From assembly GCA_030247855.1 (NCBI GenBank), contig JAPDRN010000007.1, forward strand, positions 310,001-374,000: 64,000 bases of DNA. The letters run 5' to 3'. This document shows positions 24,971 through 36,151 of this stretch, one piece after another. The notes under the pieces were generated by a model. It was not told the DNA's origin, made no database searches, and saw only the letters and a program-made list of their open reading frames with translations. Source of the DNA: Knufia peltigerae (taxonomy: Eukaryota > Ascomycota > Eurotiomycetes > Chaetothyriales > Trichomeriaceae). Position numbers and translations under genes: made by a program. The stretch's first letter is position 1. The number at the start of each line of letters is the position of its first letter.

Positions 24971-25444
24971 TCACGAAAGATGCCCCAGCAACTGGGTGAA
25001 TTGATTAGGGCTAAACGTTGAAGGCATTATCCCTTCGGTTTTGAAATTCAATCTAGCTGAATTTCCAAAACTTCCCTGTTGCCAACTTGCTAGCTTCCTA
25101 TCATTGGCTGCATTGGGATCGGGGGCGTTGGAAAGCTGTCGATCATTGTGGTTCACTCCTAATAGTGCCAAAATGTCGGTGAGACAAACCTTACAATGAT
25201 TCATGAGGTAGGCCTGGCCGAGATAGAGACTGCAGGCACTCTCCGTACTGGTGGCAGGGAAGACTCCGCGAGGCAAAGCCTCCAGCACAACATTGAGACA
25301 CGTAGGAGAGCGCTTCGGTCCGAGGGCGATTTCGCTGGACATGAGGCCAGTCTCGTGCACGCAGAAGTGGCCGGGCCTCCAACGTGTTCGACTGCTGCTG
25401 GTGGACGAATCGTTGCATGCCGCATGGCTTGTATCTTTCACCAT
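24971..25444 (-). pseudogene. Possible relic of a Zn2Cys6 (AflR-like) regulator
   Basis: A 158-aa minus-strand frame beginning at the ATG at 25444 includes CLNVVLEALPRGVFP and, further on, NHCKVCLTDILALLG. The pattern (Cys-Leu-x-x-x-Leu-x-x-Leu then C-x-x-C...D-x-x-x-LALLG) recalls the C-terminal region of AflR-like fungal cluster regulators. Immediately upstream, codons at 25450-25560 give a Cys/Lys/Arg-rich stretch (SKPHACARRASC) that could be a decayed zinc cluster. The frame ends at a GTGAGA that could be a splice donor. No complete zinc cluster or continuous gene can be assembled, so a degraded or very divergent gene is the best guess. Confidence 0.25.
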
Positions 25445-27702
25445 TGGTTCACGTAGAGATCGGCCATGCACGAAGCTCGTCGGGCGCAGGCATGTGGTTT
25501 GCTGCGTGCATTCTCATCTGCATATGAAACTTGACATTTCCTGGCTGCTGCGTTGGCCATCGAGCTGCTACGAGTACGCTCTCTGTGTTGTGCACTTCCC
25601 CCCCATGGAGTTCCACTATTGTTCAGATGATGTGACAAGGTGGGTCGAAGCTGGAGTCTTTCGGCCGCAACACTTGTTACTAGTACTCCGTACAAAAGGA
25701 TTTAGACCAGTGTTGGTGACAGGGGCTGTCAACGCTTGGTTGCCGAATCCATCGATCTTGAGTGGACCTGGCTTTGGTAATGGGGCACCGGGAGATGCTG
25801 AATGTGATGCACAGGAAACGTCGGACAACAGGTACGAGGAAGGACGGATGCATATTCGATGCTCTCGAGGGACCAGAGGCCTACCAAAATTCTCTTTTTC
25901 GTGGTCCTAAGAAGATACATACCTACGGCTGTAGCCGAATACTGTGGGCGAAGTACTGGGTGTAACGAACTGCTCCAGCATTCGGTTGCCAGACGGAGAA
26001 TGGCTCGATAATGTTGTCTTGTTCTGTACGCAGCAGGGTATTAACCGAATAGAATCCGGACGGTGTCTCCCTCACGATCTGGCTGTGTGCAGACTGTTTC
26101 TGGGCAAACACGCGTGCCGGACCGCGCGGATGACATACTAAACGATAGTGTCTAGTCTGACAAGTCATGCTAGGATGAAATCGAAGACCAATAGTTGGAG
26201 GTAGCGAGGAAAAGGCCAGTCAAGTCTGAAAGCAACGGTGGAGGATTTCTCCTCGCACTGGAAGAAGGAGGAGTGGAGATGACAGCTAGCAGAATGAGAC
26301 TTGACTGAGATAGGACATTGACAAAGGGTTTGAAGCGGATACTCGTTCAACGCCCCGAGCCTAGCAAGATGAAGCAATGATGGACAGAGGACGAGACAAA
26401 ACCGGGCAAGGGAAAAAGTGACGGAAGGACGGGGGTTCCGAGGTAGAGGGAGAAGATGAGGGAGATGAGGGAGATGAGGGCCGAGGGAGGAAAAATTCAA
26501 TTAATTGACTCTGTTTTAGGGCAGAGAAGGTGTAGATCATTCTCTGACTACGAGTATTTGTTCTGTACTGTGCAGTACTACATACGTCAGACAGGTAGCT
26601 GAAAACTACCTTTAAGGTGGGATTACAGGAAGAGCACAGGCATCCCTCGTCCCTGGGGGAGCACAAGTCACCTAGGTACTCCGTACCGTCCTCGTAGGTG
26701 CCGTGCTGAGAGTGTGGCTTAGGCTATGATTCTAGTCAATAATGCTCTAACGGAGTACTGTATTGTACCATAGGCGGAGTTCCCACACAAACCTACAGTA
26801 GGTGGGCTTCTGGGCGTGTGGTATTGTACCCGACCACCCCTGCACATCTCTTAGAGACCCGGAACCCTGTAGGGTAGTGGGCAGAGTTGTAGTCGCCGTA
26901 GTGGCTGCTACTCCAGCACTGCACAATATCCTCCTCCCTCTTCTCCTTCCACTCCACTCTCGCTCGCTCTCTCGTTAATCACAATTTCTTACACTTGACC
27001 ATTCCACCTCCTCCATACTCCGTACAATATCCTCGTATTACCCGTTCTTCCTCACTCTTCCAATATTCTCGCCCTGACTCTTCCTCTTCCTCTTCTCTAA
27101 TTGAATCCGTCGCACAGAGGCCGCTACTATTTCCAGCATAGTGCCGGCACGTCTGGGGTTCATCGGCAGAGCAGGATCTAGCTGTTGGCAAAAATCGCCA
27201 ATACCTGGCCTGCGTCTTCCTCTTCTTCCTACTCCTCCTCCTCCTCATACATTACTACCACCCGAGACTTCCCACCATACATCACGACTGTTGTCTCTGT
27301 TTCTGCTCGTCTCTACATATTCTTTGTTACTTCCCGCCATCAAACAGTATTCACCTTCCTTGACCTCACTTCCTCGACGGTACCACCGGGTACAATACAG
27401 TTTTCATCAAACCCACCTGAAACTATCTTTGCGTTCTTGACTCACGACACTTTGATCGGCCTTGCATAAAACCCGGCTTTGAGCAGCTTTGATTTGCTTT
27501 CCATACCTTTCACCCTTCCAACACCGTGGAATCGTCGCACTGCGCTTGGACAACCCGCCGTGTTCCTACCTGCACACCACATATTGACCCGCCTCGCACG
27601 ACTTTGTGTCTCGGAGAAACTATGTACTAGAAGCTGTTCAACTGCTACTGTACTTGATTATATCCGACTCTCCTTGGTGTTCGAAGTGGCCATTTCTATA
27701 GC

Positions 27703-28791
27703 ATGGATGCCCACGGAAGCTTCGTCTACCTGGTTGAGAACATACCAGTCTGGAAGACGAGCGCTGAGTCGATCGCAACGCGTGCCTCCAGAAAGCACGC
27801 CGAGTTCGCTGCCGAATTTGCTCGACTAGTGCACCAGACGAAGCCACAACGAAAGAAGACGGCCTCAGTTGCCTCGATTCGAACCGCTGAGGAGGAAGAC
27901 ACCAACGAAGAGCTTTCGTTGCCTCCACAGATAAATATCAATCCTCTTGAAGCCGGCAATAGATATCTTTACGCCCAAGCAAATAAGAAACGAAAGGCGG
28001 GAACTTCTATCCGCTCTAATGCGTCGGGTTCTCAACAATTCCGAAACAAGAACCGAGTGGTGATCTATTATGATGGCGATATACAATCACAACTCACATC
28101 CTTGGTCAAGGACATTGGTATTGGGCGAAACAACCTGCGCAAAGGCAGAAACTCGCTCACTGTGGAGCGGGGGTTTCGACTTCCGCCCCTTAGAGCAGCC
28201 CAAGAATCACCTTCCGTGGACAATTTAAGAAGTACGACAACCATCATGTCCGGGAAAAAAGCCGTCGAGCCGCTGGTCCTCAAGGTCACTGACCCCAACG
28301 AAGCCGGCTTCCTTCAAGTGGACAAAGAGCTTGAGTCCATCCAAACTCTATGCGAAACTGCTGCGCACCAAATCCTCCGTGATGGAGATTGTACCATCGA
28401 ATTGGACAAGATCTTATCCAAGATAGAAGCCGTGTGGCAGCAAGCAGCCGATACGGCCGCTTCATTAAAGATGCTGAAGCAGGAGCAGCAAGAGTTTTCT
28501 TCTGACCTGGGCTCACCAGATGCCGAGTCTGCTCCTGTAACCCCCATCTCACCTATGTACGGTCATCGTCACAAGAGTTTAAATATGGATCAAGGCCCTA
28601 GGGGGTTTAACACCACTCTCTGCGATATGAGAAGTCGTGGAGCTTTCTTGGGCACACCTGCGATTGCGGCAGACTCGAATGTTGGCCTTATGGCCGACAG
28701 TATCGAGGTTGATGATGCCAGCGATCAAGACTCCGTCAAGCTGGACCTCACCCAATTTGGTTTGGGGAGAGCAAGACGTACCCGGATCTAA
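27703..28791 (+). CDS. Fungal hypothetical protein, 362 aa
   Basis: Single exon from the ATG at 27703. No catalytic domain is recognised. The N-terminal 50 residues are helical and charged. A compact block around residues 108-150 (KNRVVIYYDGDIQSQL, then LVKDIGIGRNNLRKGR) looks conserved and recalls uncharacterised proteins of other filamentous ascomycetes. A second helical block follows (residues 195-270), ending in a Gln/Glu-rich segment (LKQEQQEF), and then a Ser/Pro-rich tail finishing in basic RARRTRI. A soluble, possibly nuclear protein is plausible. It is preceded by a long C/T-rich leader containing in-frame stops, so the start is well delimited. Confidence 0.8.
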   Translation: MDAHGSFVYLVENIPVWKTSAESIATRASRKHAEFAAEFARLVHQTKPQRKKTASVASIRTAEEEDTNEELSLPPQININPLEAGNRYLYAQANKKRKAGTSIRSNASGSQQFRNKNRVVIYYDGDIQSQLTSLVKDIGIGRNNLRKGRNSLTVERGFRLPPLRAAQESPSVDNLRSTTTIMSGKKAVEPLVLKVTDPNEAGFLQVDKELESIQTLCETAAHQILRDGDCTIELDKILSKIEAVWQQAADTAASLKMLKQEQQEFSSDLGSPDAESAPVTPISPMYGHRHKSLNMDQGPRGFNTTLCDMRSRGAFLGTPAIAADSNVGLMADSIEVDDASDQDSVKLDLTQFGLGRARRTRI

Positions 28792-29798
28792 GTGGACCGG
28801 AAAATCATCTCGACCTACTCTCATTTGTTTCAATCTCCTTGTATAAACTGTCGTTGGCTTTTTTTGTCGTTGCATTTCAGCGTCTTGTCTGGTACCCGGA
28901 GCATATATGCATCATTGAGCGGAATTTGATTTGATTTCCTTTTTGTTTTCGGTCTTTTCAGAAGGAAGAGAAGAGACAGCAACATTGTTTGACCGTCTAT
29001 GGACGATGAAGATGGGAATGTGGAGGGATACTCGTGGTGGAACAGCACGCAGGAAACGAGTGGTGCTACGACTGCCAGATCCTAACTCTTGCCAGAGGCA
29101 GCCATCTCGATTTGCTGAGAAAGATTACAGGTTCAACGATGTGATCTTGAGAGCATGGGAGGTTTATTGTGGCCACTAGGAAGCATAGCGGCAGCGCAGA
29201 TCAACTATGGAGAGGGTTTTTGTCTTGAGCCCCGTGTCATATCTGGCATGTATTGGCAGCTATCGTGACCGAGTTTTGGAAAGAGGGAGATGTGATATCA
29301 GAATGTTACGGCCGCTTTGAATATGGGAACCACGGACTGACTCGGGCTTAGGGGATCTTTTGAGGGGGTTTCATCTATGGATATCTATTGTGATTGCCTT
29401 TTAGCGAAGAGGAACAAAGATCGGGTCGAGTCAAATAGCTGAGCAGTGTTTTCTGAGCAATGACAGTCCTATTTTCCTATCTGTTCTACTTTATGTTCAG
29501 GACCTTGTTGTTTGTGTATTGGAAAGTATTTTGCCGACCCTGTGTATGGCTTCTTTTCGCAGGCAGCACACGGTGGTACTCTGGATTCTCCGTCACGTAC
29601 GGAAGTAGCTGCTGACCTTGAAACATTTGGTCAATGTGAGCATGTTCTGAAACCTCGGGAGCTACGAAAATGTGTTGTCCGTTCCTCTACGGATACAATT
29701 TTTCGCAAGACATGTGCAGGCCGACGTGGATGATGACAGCCTTTTTCGCCTTTTCTAGCTTTTTGAAAGTATAGACTTTTTTTTGCCTCGCGCTGATG

Positions 29799-29836
<38 letters not shown>

Positions 29837-30838
29837 GTGGACTTGTGCAAAAGTATGTGTTTGCCGTCAATGTCCCGATCCGGCAACTTGGACAGTCTGG
29901 CAGAAAAGGGAAACGTATCTTGCCTTTTCTTTCCTCTTTTCGTACAGTTGGATACGAGAATACAAAACTCGGTTGCTTTTTCGAAGACGAAGTACTAGGT
30001 ACCTGATAAATTGGCCAAGGGTGAATCAAGCCACTCCTTGCAAGGTAAGGCACGGAAGACGCGAAATGTCAAACAAATTGAATCAACGACGGATCGCACG
30101 GGATCGAAAGGTGCATCCCCCCCCCCCAAAAAAACACCATGACATTCCTCACATGCGTGTGTCTCGACGACCAGCAGACGGGGAAGTACTTTGCGAACGG
30201 GAATCTCAATGGTCTCGACAGTTTGGGTCCCTCCGTGTAAGGATGAGGACGCCTCTAGGATTGGAAGAACCAAACGACAAACGAGGGACACGAGATGTGG
30301 AAATAACGAGGATCACAATCGTGGTGGCGGTGTACCACGCAAGGGAATTGATCGAATGGTTCAAGTTTTTCGTTACAACGGATTGCATCATCATTCGTCC
30401 TCTCGGTGGTGGGTTTTCAAGGTGGTCATGATCATGTGTGCAAGACAAGAGTCTATTCTTTCGTATGGACTCCTCCCCAACGACATCCTTGTCCGCTTTC
30501 CCTCTTTGATACCTTGGCAGCACGCAAGGGTTTTGAGTCGAAAAGAGTCCAGTCCGGTCCTGTCAGACTGGAGAACCATGAGGAGAGGAAAAGGGGGCTA
30601 GGTTGATGCTGGGGGATTGCGTGACACCTTGATTGTGGAAAGATATCCTAACCAGGGCATCCCTGGCGTCCCTTGGTTGGATGGTCCAGCGGTGGCGGTG
30701 ACGGACTGAGATCTTGTTCTTCGATCGATCGACGGCGCGATCTCGTGCGTTAGTCCATTCGAGTCCATACAACCGAAACCCGTGGAGACCAGTAACGTCG
30801 ATTTTCATCTGACTGTGTCAAAAGGACTCAACCCGTGT
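28792..30838. other. 2-kb convergent intergenic region
   Basis: Between the 362-aa orphan (+) and the CSN5 gene (-), both ending here. It holds a (GA)n tract at 29802-29834 and a C11A7 homopolymer junction near 30117-30134. Plus-strand frames at 29796-30431 are low-complexity readings through the GA tract and are not supported as a gene. Confidence 0.45.
29802..29834. repeat. (GA)n microsatellite
   Basis: About sixteen GA dinucleotides between convergent genes. Confidence 0.9.
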
Positions 30839-31954
30839 TCAAGCGCCATTGCTTGACACGGAGACACCAGCCGCAGCGTTCATGGCTTGTTCTCCTGCCG
30901 CCTTCACCCGAGCCTCCTGCACGACACCCCAAAACAGTCTTTTCTTGACCTCGCTAGCTAATAGACCAGCCATCTCCTCGGATGCGATCTTGTTGCCTCC
31001 TCGGACGACTTGCTCCAACGGGCCATTTTTGATCACCCTGAAATCCTTGTCGCCGCTTCCCGCCAATTCTTGACCTCTTCGGTTGAAGCTCATCCCTAAC
31101 TTTTGCGCCCTGGTGACGTCTTTGATCTTGATTGTATGGTCGGCGATCTGCTTATTCGCGTAGTCTCTATTGGTAAACAGTGGCGACTGTGAGATTGTCG
31201 CCGTCCAGTATTTGTTCCAAAGAAGGTCGAGTACATGTGTGTCGAGGGTAGACTTGTAGTGGGACACTTCGAGGGGATAGTACGAGTGGGCATGTGCACC
31301 AAAGTCCTCTATCTTCCCCGGCGGAATGGCCTGGAAGTCTTCTCCGTCTTCCGTGTAGGCTTTGTCACTTGGTCGTTGACCCTCGGGATATGTTCTGAAA
31401 GCTCCGATCTCGACTTTTCCCGCGCTGACCGTCCGATCCGGGTCGATGACCACGGCTACGAATGGATCGTTGACCATCTGTTGGTTCATCTGCGTGTGCA
31501 CGTCGATGCCCGAGAGCCAGCAGCCATAACCAGGGTGTGAGTGGTACCATCCGATGGGATTCTCGAGTTGACCGCCTCCTTCCCTTGACATGATGCCAAA
31601 GTTCACCATGTATTCGTCTGCATCGGCATGTGCGTTGACTCTTGTCTCCGTGCCTTCGACTGGTAATCTGAATGCGTCGGTGATGATGAGTGACGTACCC
31701 GAAACATAGCCCGTCATCAGACCCATGATTTCTATACTACCACCGGAACGTGCATGTGTGGTCATCTTGAGGAGAGCGAGAGCAGAAACGCGCACATGTG
31801 TAAAGTAATTGAGATCTTTCTTCCATGGTGCGTTGCTCTGGAGGGCTTTGTAGGCGGTAGGGTCAGGGAGGGTGTAGAGAGCGTTTTGAGAGGGATCTAT
31901 CGTAATTATGCCGTTTTCAGCCTCCCAGTTTCGAAAAGCCGACTTGGTAGACAT
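30839..31954 (-). CDS. RRI1: COP9 signalosome subunit 5 (JAMM isopeptidase)
   Basis: Single exon, 371 aa, from the ATG at 31954. The MPN domain carries the full JAMM zinc-protease motif: an upstream Glu in SIEIMGLMTGYV, then WYHSHPGYGCWLSGIDVHTQ with both His, the Ser and the Asp ligand. This marks the active subunit Csn5/Jab1 and excludes the inactive MPN subunits. Known role: removes Nedd8/Rub1 from cullins, controlling SCF ubiquitin ligases; in filamentous fungi it links light response, development and secondary metabolism. The length and the C-terminal helical part (about residues 230-371) fit the family. It is transcribed head-to-head with the ASE1 homologue, sharing a 390-bp spacer. Confidence 0.96.
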   Translation of the reverse strand: MSTKSAFRNWEAENGIITIDPSQNALYTLPDPTAYKALQSNAPWKKDLNYFTHVRVSALALLKMTTHARSGGSIEIMGLMTGYVSGTSLIITDAFRLPVEGTETRVNAHADADEYMVNFGIMSREGGGQLENPIGWYHSHPGYGCWLSGIDVHTQMNQQMVNDPFVAVVIDPDRTVSAGKVEIGAFRTYPEGQRPSDKAYTEDGEDFQAIPPGKIEDFGAHAHSYYPLEVSHYKSTLDTHVLDLLWNKYWTATISQSPLFTNRDYANKQIADHTIKIKDVTRAQKLGMSFNRRGQELAGSGDKDFRVIKNGPLEQVVRGGNKIASEEMAGLLASEVKKRLFWGVVQEARVKAAGEQAMNAAAGVSVSSNGA

Positions 31955-32344
31955 TAGGGCGACGACCCTACTAGGTCGAAATCGTTACAAGGTGGATGGT
32001 TGTGTGTTCTTCGTCGAGGCTGCGGTCAGTTCATGCAGTAGACACTATTAATTTAGAAGTGATGATGAATGCGGGGAGTGATTCGTCGGAGAAATGCTTA
32101 GGTAATTTCTTAGTTGAGATACACCTCGTTGTTGCTGTGCAACCGCCGAAACAACAACCATCTGGAGCGCGCTTTGCTGATATGCTTGATGGACTCCCAC
32201 CTGATTCGCACGACGCCGCTTCGACCATCTGGTGGCCTTCTTCAAATGCTCTTTCAGCTTATTCACAATTCTTGTCATTGCCTCTGTTCAACCTGACAGA
32301 CACCTATCATCAAGCAGCTGGGCCACCAGCCCTGAGTCGCCAAC
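31955..32344. promoter_or_regulatory. Bidirectional promoter between CSN5 and ASE1
   Basis: A 390-bp head-to-head spacer must hold both promoters. No clear TATA box. A pyrimidine-rich stretch precedes the ASE1 start. Confidence 0.5.
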
Positions 32345-35011
32345 ATGCCCGCGCCCATGGACACCAGCTACTTGACGACCCAGGTCACCACCATCATCGG
32401 TCAATTGCACTCGATCTTCGATGAGATCGGGGTTCCTCGAAATGAACGCGACTCCAGAGAAACAGAGCTCTTCGCAGCTCTATCTGAAACACTTCACAAC
32501 CACCTCCGCAGTGTCAACCAGTGTGTTGTGCTATTGAGCCCGTGTTGACGAGATGTGCTAATCATTGCTTGCAGGGAAAAGAACGAACTCACCGAAGAGG
32601 CGCATAACATAATCAAGACCATCAAACAGATGGAAGCTTCGCTGGACGACGAAAAAGAGAGAGGCTATGACCTGGACAGCAGTGGACTCAGAGTTACCTT
32701 CCCTCTTATCGACTGTTTACGCGACCTCAAAGAAAAGTACAACGTCGTCAGCAGGCTCCACCGAGAACGATTTGAACAAGTCAAGAAGCTGGTTCAAGCT
32801 CTCGAGTCATACTCGTCGCATCTCGAATCATCTTTCGTCAAGATCAGACTACCTCCCACTTCTTCCACTACATGTCCACCGAACTTCGACTTGTCTCCCT
32901 CTTATGTCACAACCCTTGATGAGGAATTCTCACGAGTCTATGATGAGTATAATAGAAGAGTCGTTGTGGTTCAGCAAACCGCAGAAGAGATTGTGAGGTT
33001 GTGGTCGGACTTGGGTATCCCACAGGCGCAGACCGATTCTTTGATAGTGCAGCATTATCGGGACTCACCCGAGCAACTAGGACTACACCAGGCAGATTTG
33101 GACCGACTAAAGAGCCGGCGTGAGAAACTTGTCGATGAAAAGAAAAGCCGAGAGAGGAGAATCGTCGACATCAAGAAGAACATAGAGAATTTGTGGGATC
33201 GATTGGGTATTGAACAAGCAGATCGGAAGGCTTTCCTGGCTGCTAACCGCGGTTGTGGCCTACGAACCATCAACGAATTCGAGGATGAGTTGGCAAGACT
33301 CAACGAGTTGAAGAGACAAAACCTGCACTTGTTTGTTGAGGATGCTCGTGTTAGACTTCAAGAGCTTTGGGACTCTCTATACTTCTCGGAGGAAGAGATG
33401 CTCGATTTCACACCAGCATTCTCTGATGTCTACAGCGATGCTCTACTATCTGCACATGAGGCAGAGATCGAACGACTTACCACGCTGAAGGAACAGCGGG
33501 CGCCAATCTTGACAGTTGTTGAGAAGTACAAGTCACTGGTTGCCGATAAGGAATCACTTGCTGCATCTGCTGCAGATGCCACGAGATTGATGCTAAAGCC
33601 ACAGAAAGGAGAGAAGCGAGATCCTGGCAAACTCTTGCGCGAGGAAAAGATGAGAAAGAGGATCGCGAAGGAACTCCCCAAGGTTACAGCCGAGTTAACC
33701 AAGACCCTCCAGAAGTATGAAGACGAATACGGCAGACCGTTCTTGATTCATGGCGAGAGGTTCTTGGATGAAATGGAAGAAGCAGAGACCAAAGCGCCAC
33801 CTCCACGATCGAAGACACCAAACGGACTTCCACCGAGATCGAAGACTCCTGCCACTACGCAGCCTGCTAAATCAGCTCCAAGTGCTGGAAAGTCTGCACA
33901 GATAGCTCGACCTGCAAGTGTTATGAAAGGCCCTCCACCACGTTCCACAGCCAAAACGCCAACTGGTAGCAGATCCGCAACAATGAGACAACATCCCGCG
34001 CCAGCATCTGCTGCAAATGGATGTTCATCACAAGCCAAGTCTCCTTCGAAAATCCCAGCTCGTGCACCATTGGGCACATTGAAGCATGGCAACAACTCAC
34101 CCGAACGCCGGACGGTTCATCATGCCACATCCCATGCCACATCCCAACCTGCTGAGCCGCAACACAATTTTGGCCAGAGTACGAAATCAATGGGTCCTCC
34201 TCGAGCACCTCCTCCCAAAATGAGGGATCTCTTTGTGCCTCCGCAAGAGCCGGCACCTACGACTACAGGGTTGCCCCTCAATCAAGCTGCTGCGACGGGT
34301 CGGCCTGCCAGTACAGTTTCTTCAGGATCCAACGAGAGCAACCGTTATGTCCGGCCAATATCCCCAGAAGACGTCTATGATGACCGCGAGCGCATGTCAT
34401 ACATGTCAATATCCCTCCTCAACCGTGATCGTCAACAACATCAGCCACAAGCCGACGCATATTATGCCGGACACATGAGTCAACATCAACACCAGACATC
34501 GCATTCTTTAGCAGGTTCAGTCCTTGGTCACAGTCATCGGTCAAACCCATCTGCACCCCCTTCCACCAATCAATCGCGCCAGACGTCCAATACGTCTTCC
34601 AACATGACGACTGCCACAACAGCATCCGGAAGTGAGAATTGGGAAACATACTCTGACGCTTCGGAGATGGAACCTGAACGCGACGTCAGAGATACGTACT
34701 ATTCCAAGGTCCATGCATCCACGACGAATACGTTGGGCATGAGTGTCAACCCACACCAAAACCTGAACGGCAAGAGACCCGGTACTGCTGGGGGTGCATT
34801 TGCGGGACAAATGGCCCCTCCACCTGCGAAGATGCGCATGCCGAATCAGCAGCAGCAACAGTACGGCTACCAAGGTCAAGCACAGCAGTATGGCCATGGT
34901 CAATTCCGTGACATCTCGGACGAGAACATGAATTCCAGTCTATATGGCCAAGCGGTGCGAGTCGACGGGAGCGACGCAGCTTGGAGCACCGAGCTCGAAG
35001 AGACGTATTGA
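32345..35011 (+). CDS. ASE1: Anaphase spindle elongation protein Ase1/PRC1/MAP65
   Basis: Exons 32345-32520 and 32575-35011 are joined over a 54-bp intron, giving 870 aa. The N-terminal half is helical (spectrin-like and coiled-coil) with family motifs. IFDEIGVPRNERDSRETELF lies near the start and LWSDLGIPQAQTDS around residue 230. LWDRLGIEQADRKAF and LQELWDSLYFSEEEML follow, then EYGRPFLIHGERFLDEM at the end of the microtubule-binding region. Known role: dimer that cross-links antiparallel microtubules in the anaphase spindle midzone, regulated by Cdk sites. The C-terminal 450 residues are Pro/Ser/Thr/Gln-rich and disordered, with repeated RSKTP motifs resembling Cdk sites, consistent with that regulation. 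The start is supported by the conserved N-terminal block. Confidence 0.95.
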
Positions 35012-36151
35012 GGAATTGAGTGCATCATTTAGGCTCGTTCCTAGCGGTGTGTTCGAATCTGCGTCCAGAGCTGGCGATTTTCTCTTCTCTTCTCAAGATA
35101 TTGTGTTTCTATCCTGACTTTTTTTCGGTTGGAGTTTCTCGTTGGAAAAGAGGAGAAAAAGTAAATCGGCGCATACACACATTGGGATTTTCGGGAGGAG
35201 GAGGAGGCGTGCCTCATATCCTCGTCTTCTTCTCCTTCATCATGACCGTTACGATTGCTGTCTTTATTGTGTTGGGAGCTGCGGGCGAAGGGTAGGCGGG
35301 TTTTTCTGTGGAGCATGATCTTATAGGTACCTGGGTACATTTGTACGGGGACAGGAACGACCTGGACGGCGCATGAAGAGATGTTCAGGCGAACCTTGCA
35401 GATTCAAGTACTCCGTACAGACGGGTTCGATTTCTGTTTCAGTTCCCGCTTTTCGACCACAGCACAAGCCCCCCAAACCCGACCTTACCTACCCTTCCAG
35501 GTACGCCAGGTGCTTTGTCTCTGTTTCTGTTTTCTGCCTGTCAATGTCGGGACAAAGCTTTTGGACTAGACTGGAGAGACAGACAGACAACAATGCCAAT
35601 TTTCGGAATATACTTATGATGTACCTTCTTTTTCCACCAAAAGATTATAGGTGGGTTGGTTCTTCGTGATGTACTTGATTGACGTGCATGAAAAAGGTGG
35701 CCTACGTGTACGTACGAATTGGATACGGTGTATTCCTAAAGAGTACGATGGAAAAAAAAGATATTGATTCATGCTTCATTGACATTCGTGTGTCTCGTTG
35801 GACTTCGTGACCCAACCAAAAAAAAAGACGTGTATCGCAACACGACATCGACTGGTCTTTGTAATGATCCCCTTCCCCTGCTGCCAATAGAAAAGGTAGG
35901 TGCGTAGCTAGGTACGTAGGTGCGTAGGTATATAGATGTTCAACGGCAGTGAGTATGTGTGTATATGTAAACAAAGTCGATCGATTCATCAATCAACCGA
36001 CCCGACGCGGACGGAATTTCGCACCAAAATATCAGCCAAAAGACAAGGAGGAGCCGGTGGCCTCGACGTTTGAGGGGTTCTGGTCATTGTCCAATTTCCA
36101 GATCCAGATCAAGATCAAGGCCAAGGTGAGAGAAGGGGTTGGATCTGTCCG
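35012..36151. other. Convergent intergenic region
   Basis: Between ASE1 (+) and the mannosyltransferase gene (-). It contains one perfect GTACTCCGTAC (35408-35418) and a short direct repeat at 35896-35927. Plus-strand frames at 35020-35295 and 35373-35669 are not recognisable as proteins. Confidence 0.45.
35896..35927. repeat. Direct repeat GTAGGTGCGTAG, 20-bp period
   Basis: Two perfect 12-bp copies start at 35896 and 35916 within GTAG-rich DNA. Function unknown. Confidence 0.7.

Larger units (their letters stand above)
21438..27702. other. Gene-poor 6.3-kb region
   Basis: No gene of confidence. Open frames on both strands are short and overlap. It contains poly-C and (CA)n tracts near 21.86 and 21.97 kb, a (GA)n microsatellite at 22.08 kb, a cluster of TACTCCGTAC motifs between 25.68 and 27.03 kb, and a minus-strand segment (24971-25444) resembling the C-terminal part of a secondary-metabolism-type Zn2Cys6 regulator. 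The last 750 bp are strongly C/T-rich on the plus strand and are probably promoter and leader of the gene at 27703. Confidence 0.5.

Noticed and set aside
27141..27469. Overlapping plus-strand frames upstream of the 362-aa gene
   Set aside because: Low-complexity Leu/Pro/Ser translations of C/T-rich leader DNA, not proteins.
29796..30431. 211-codon plus-strand frame
   Set aside because: Begins by reading through the (GA)n tract as Arg-Glu repeats and has no recognisable domain. Treated as chance.
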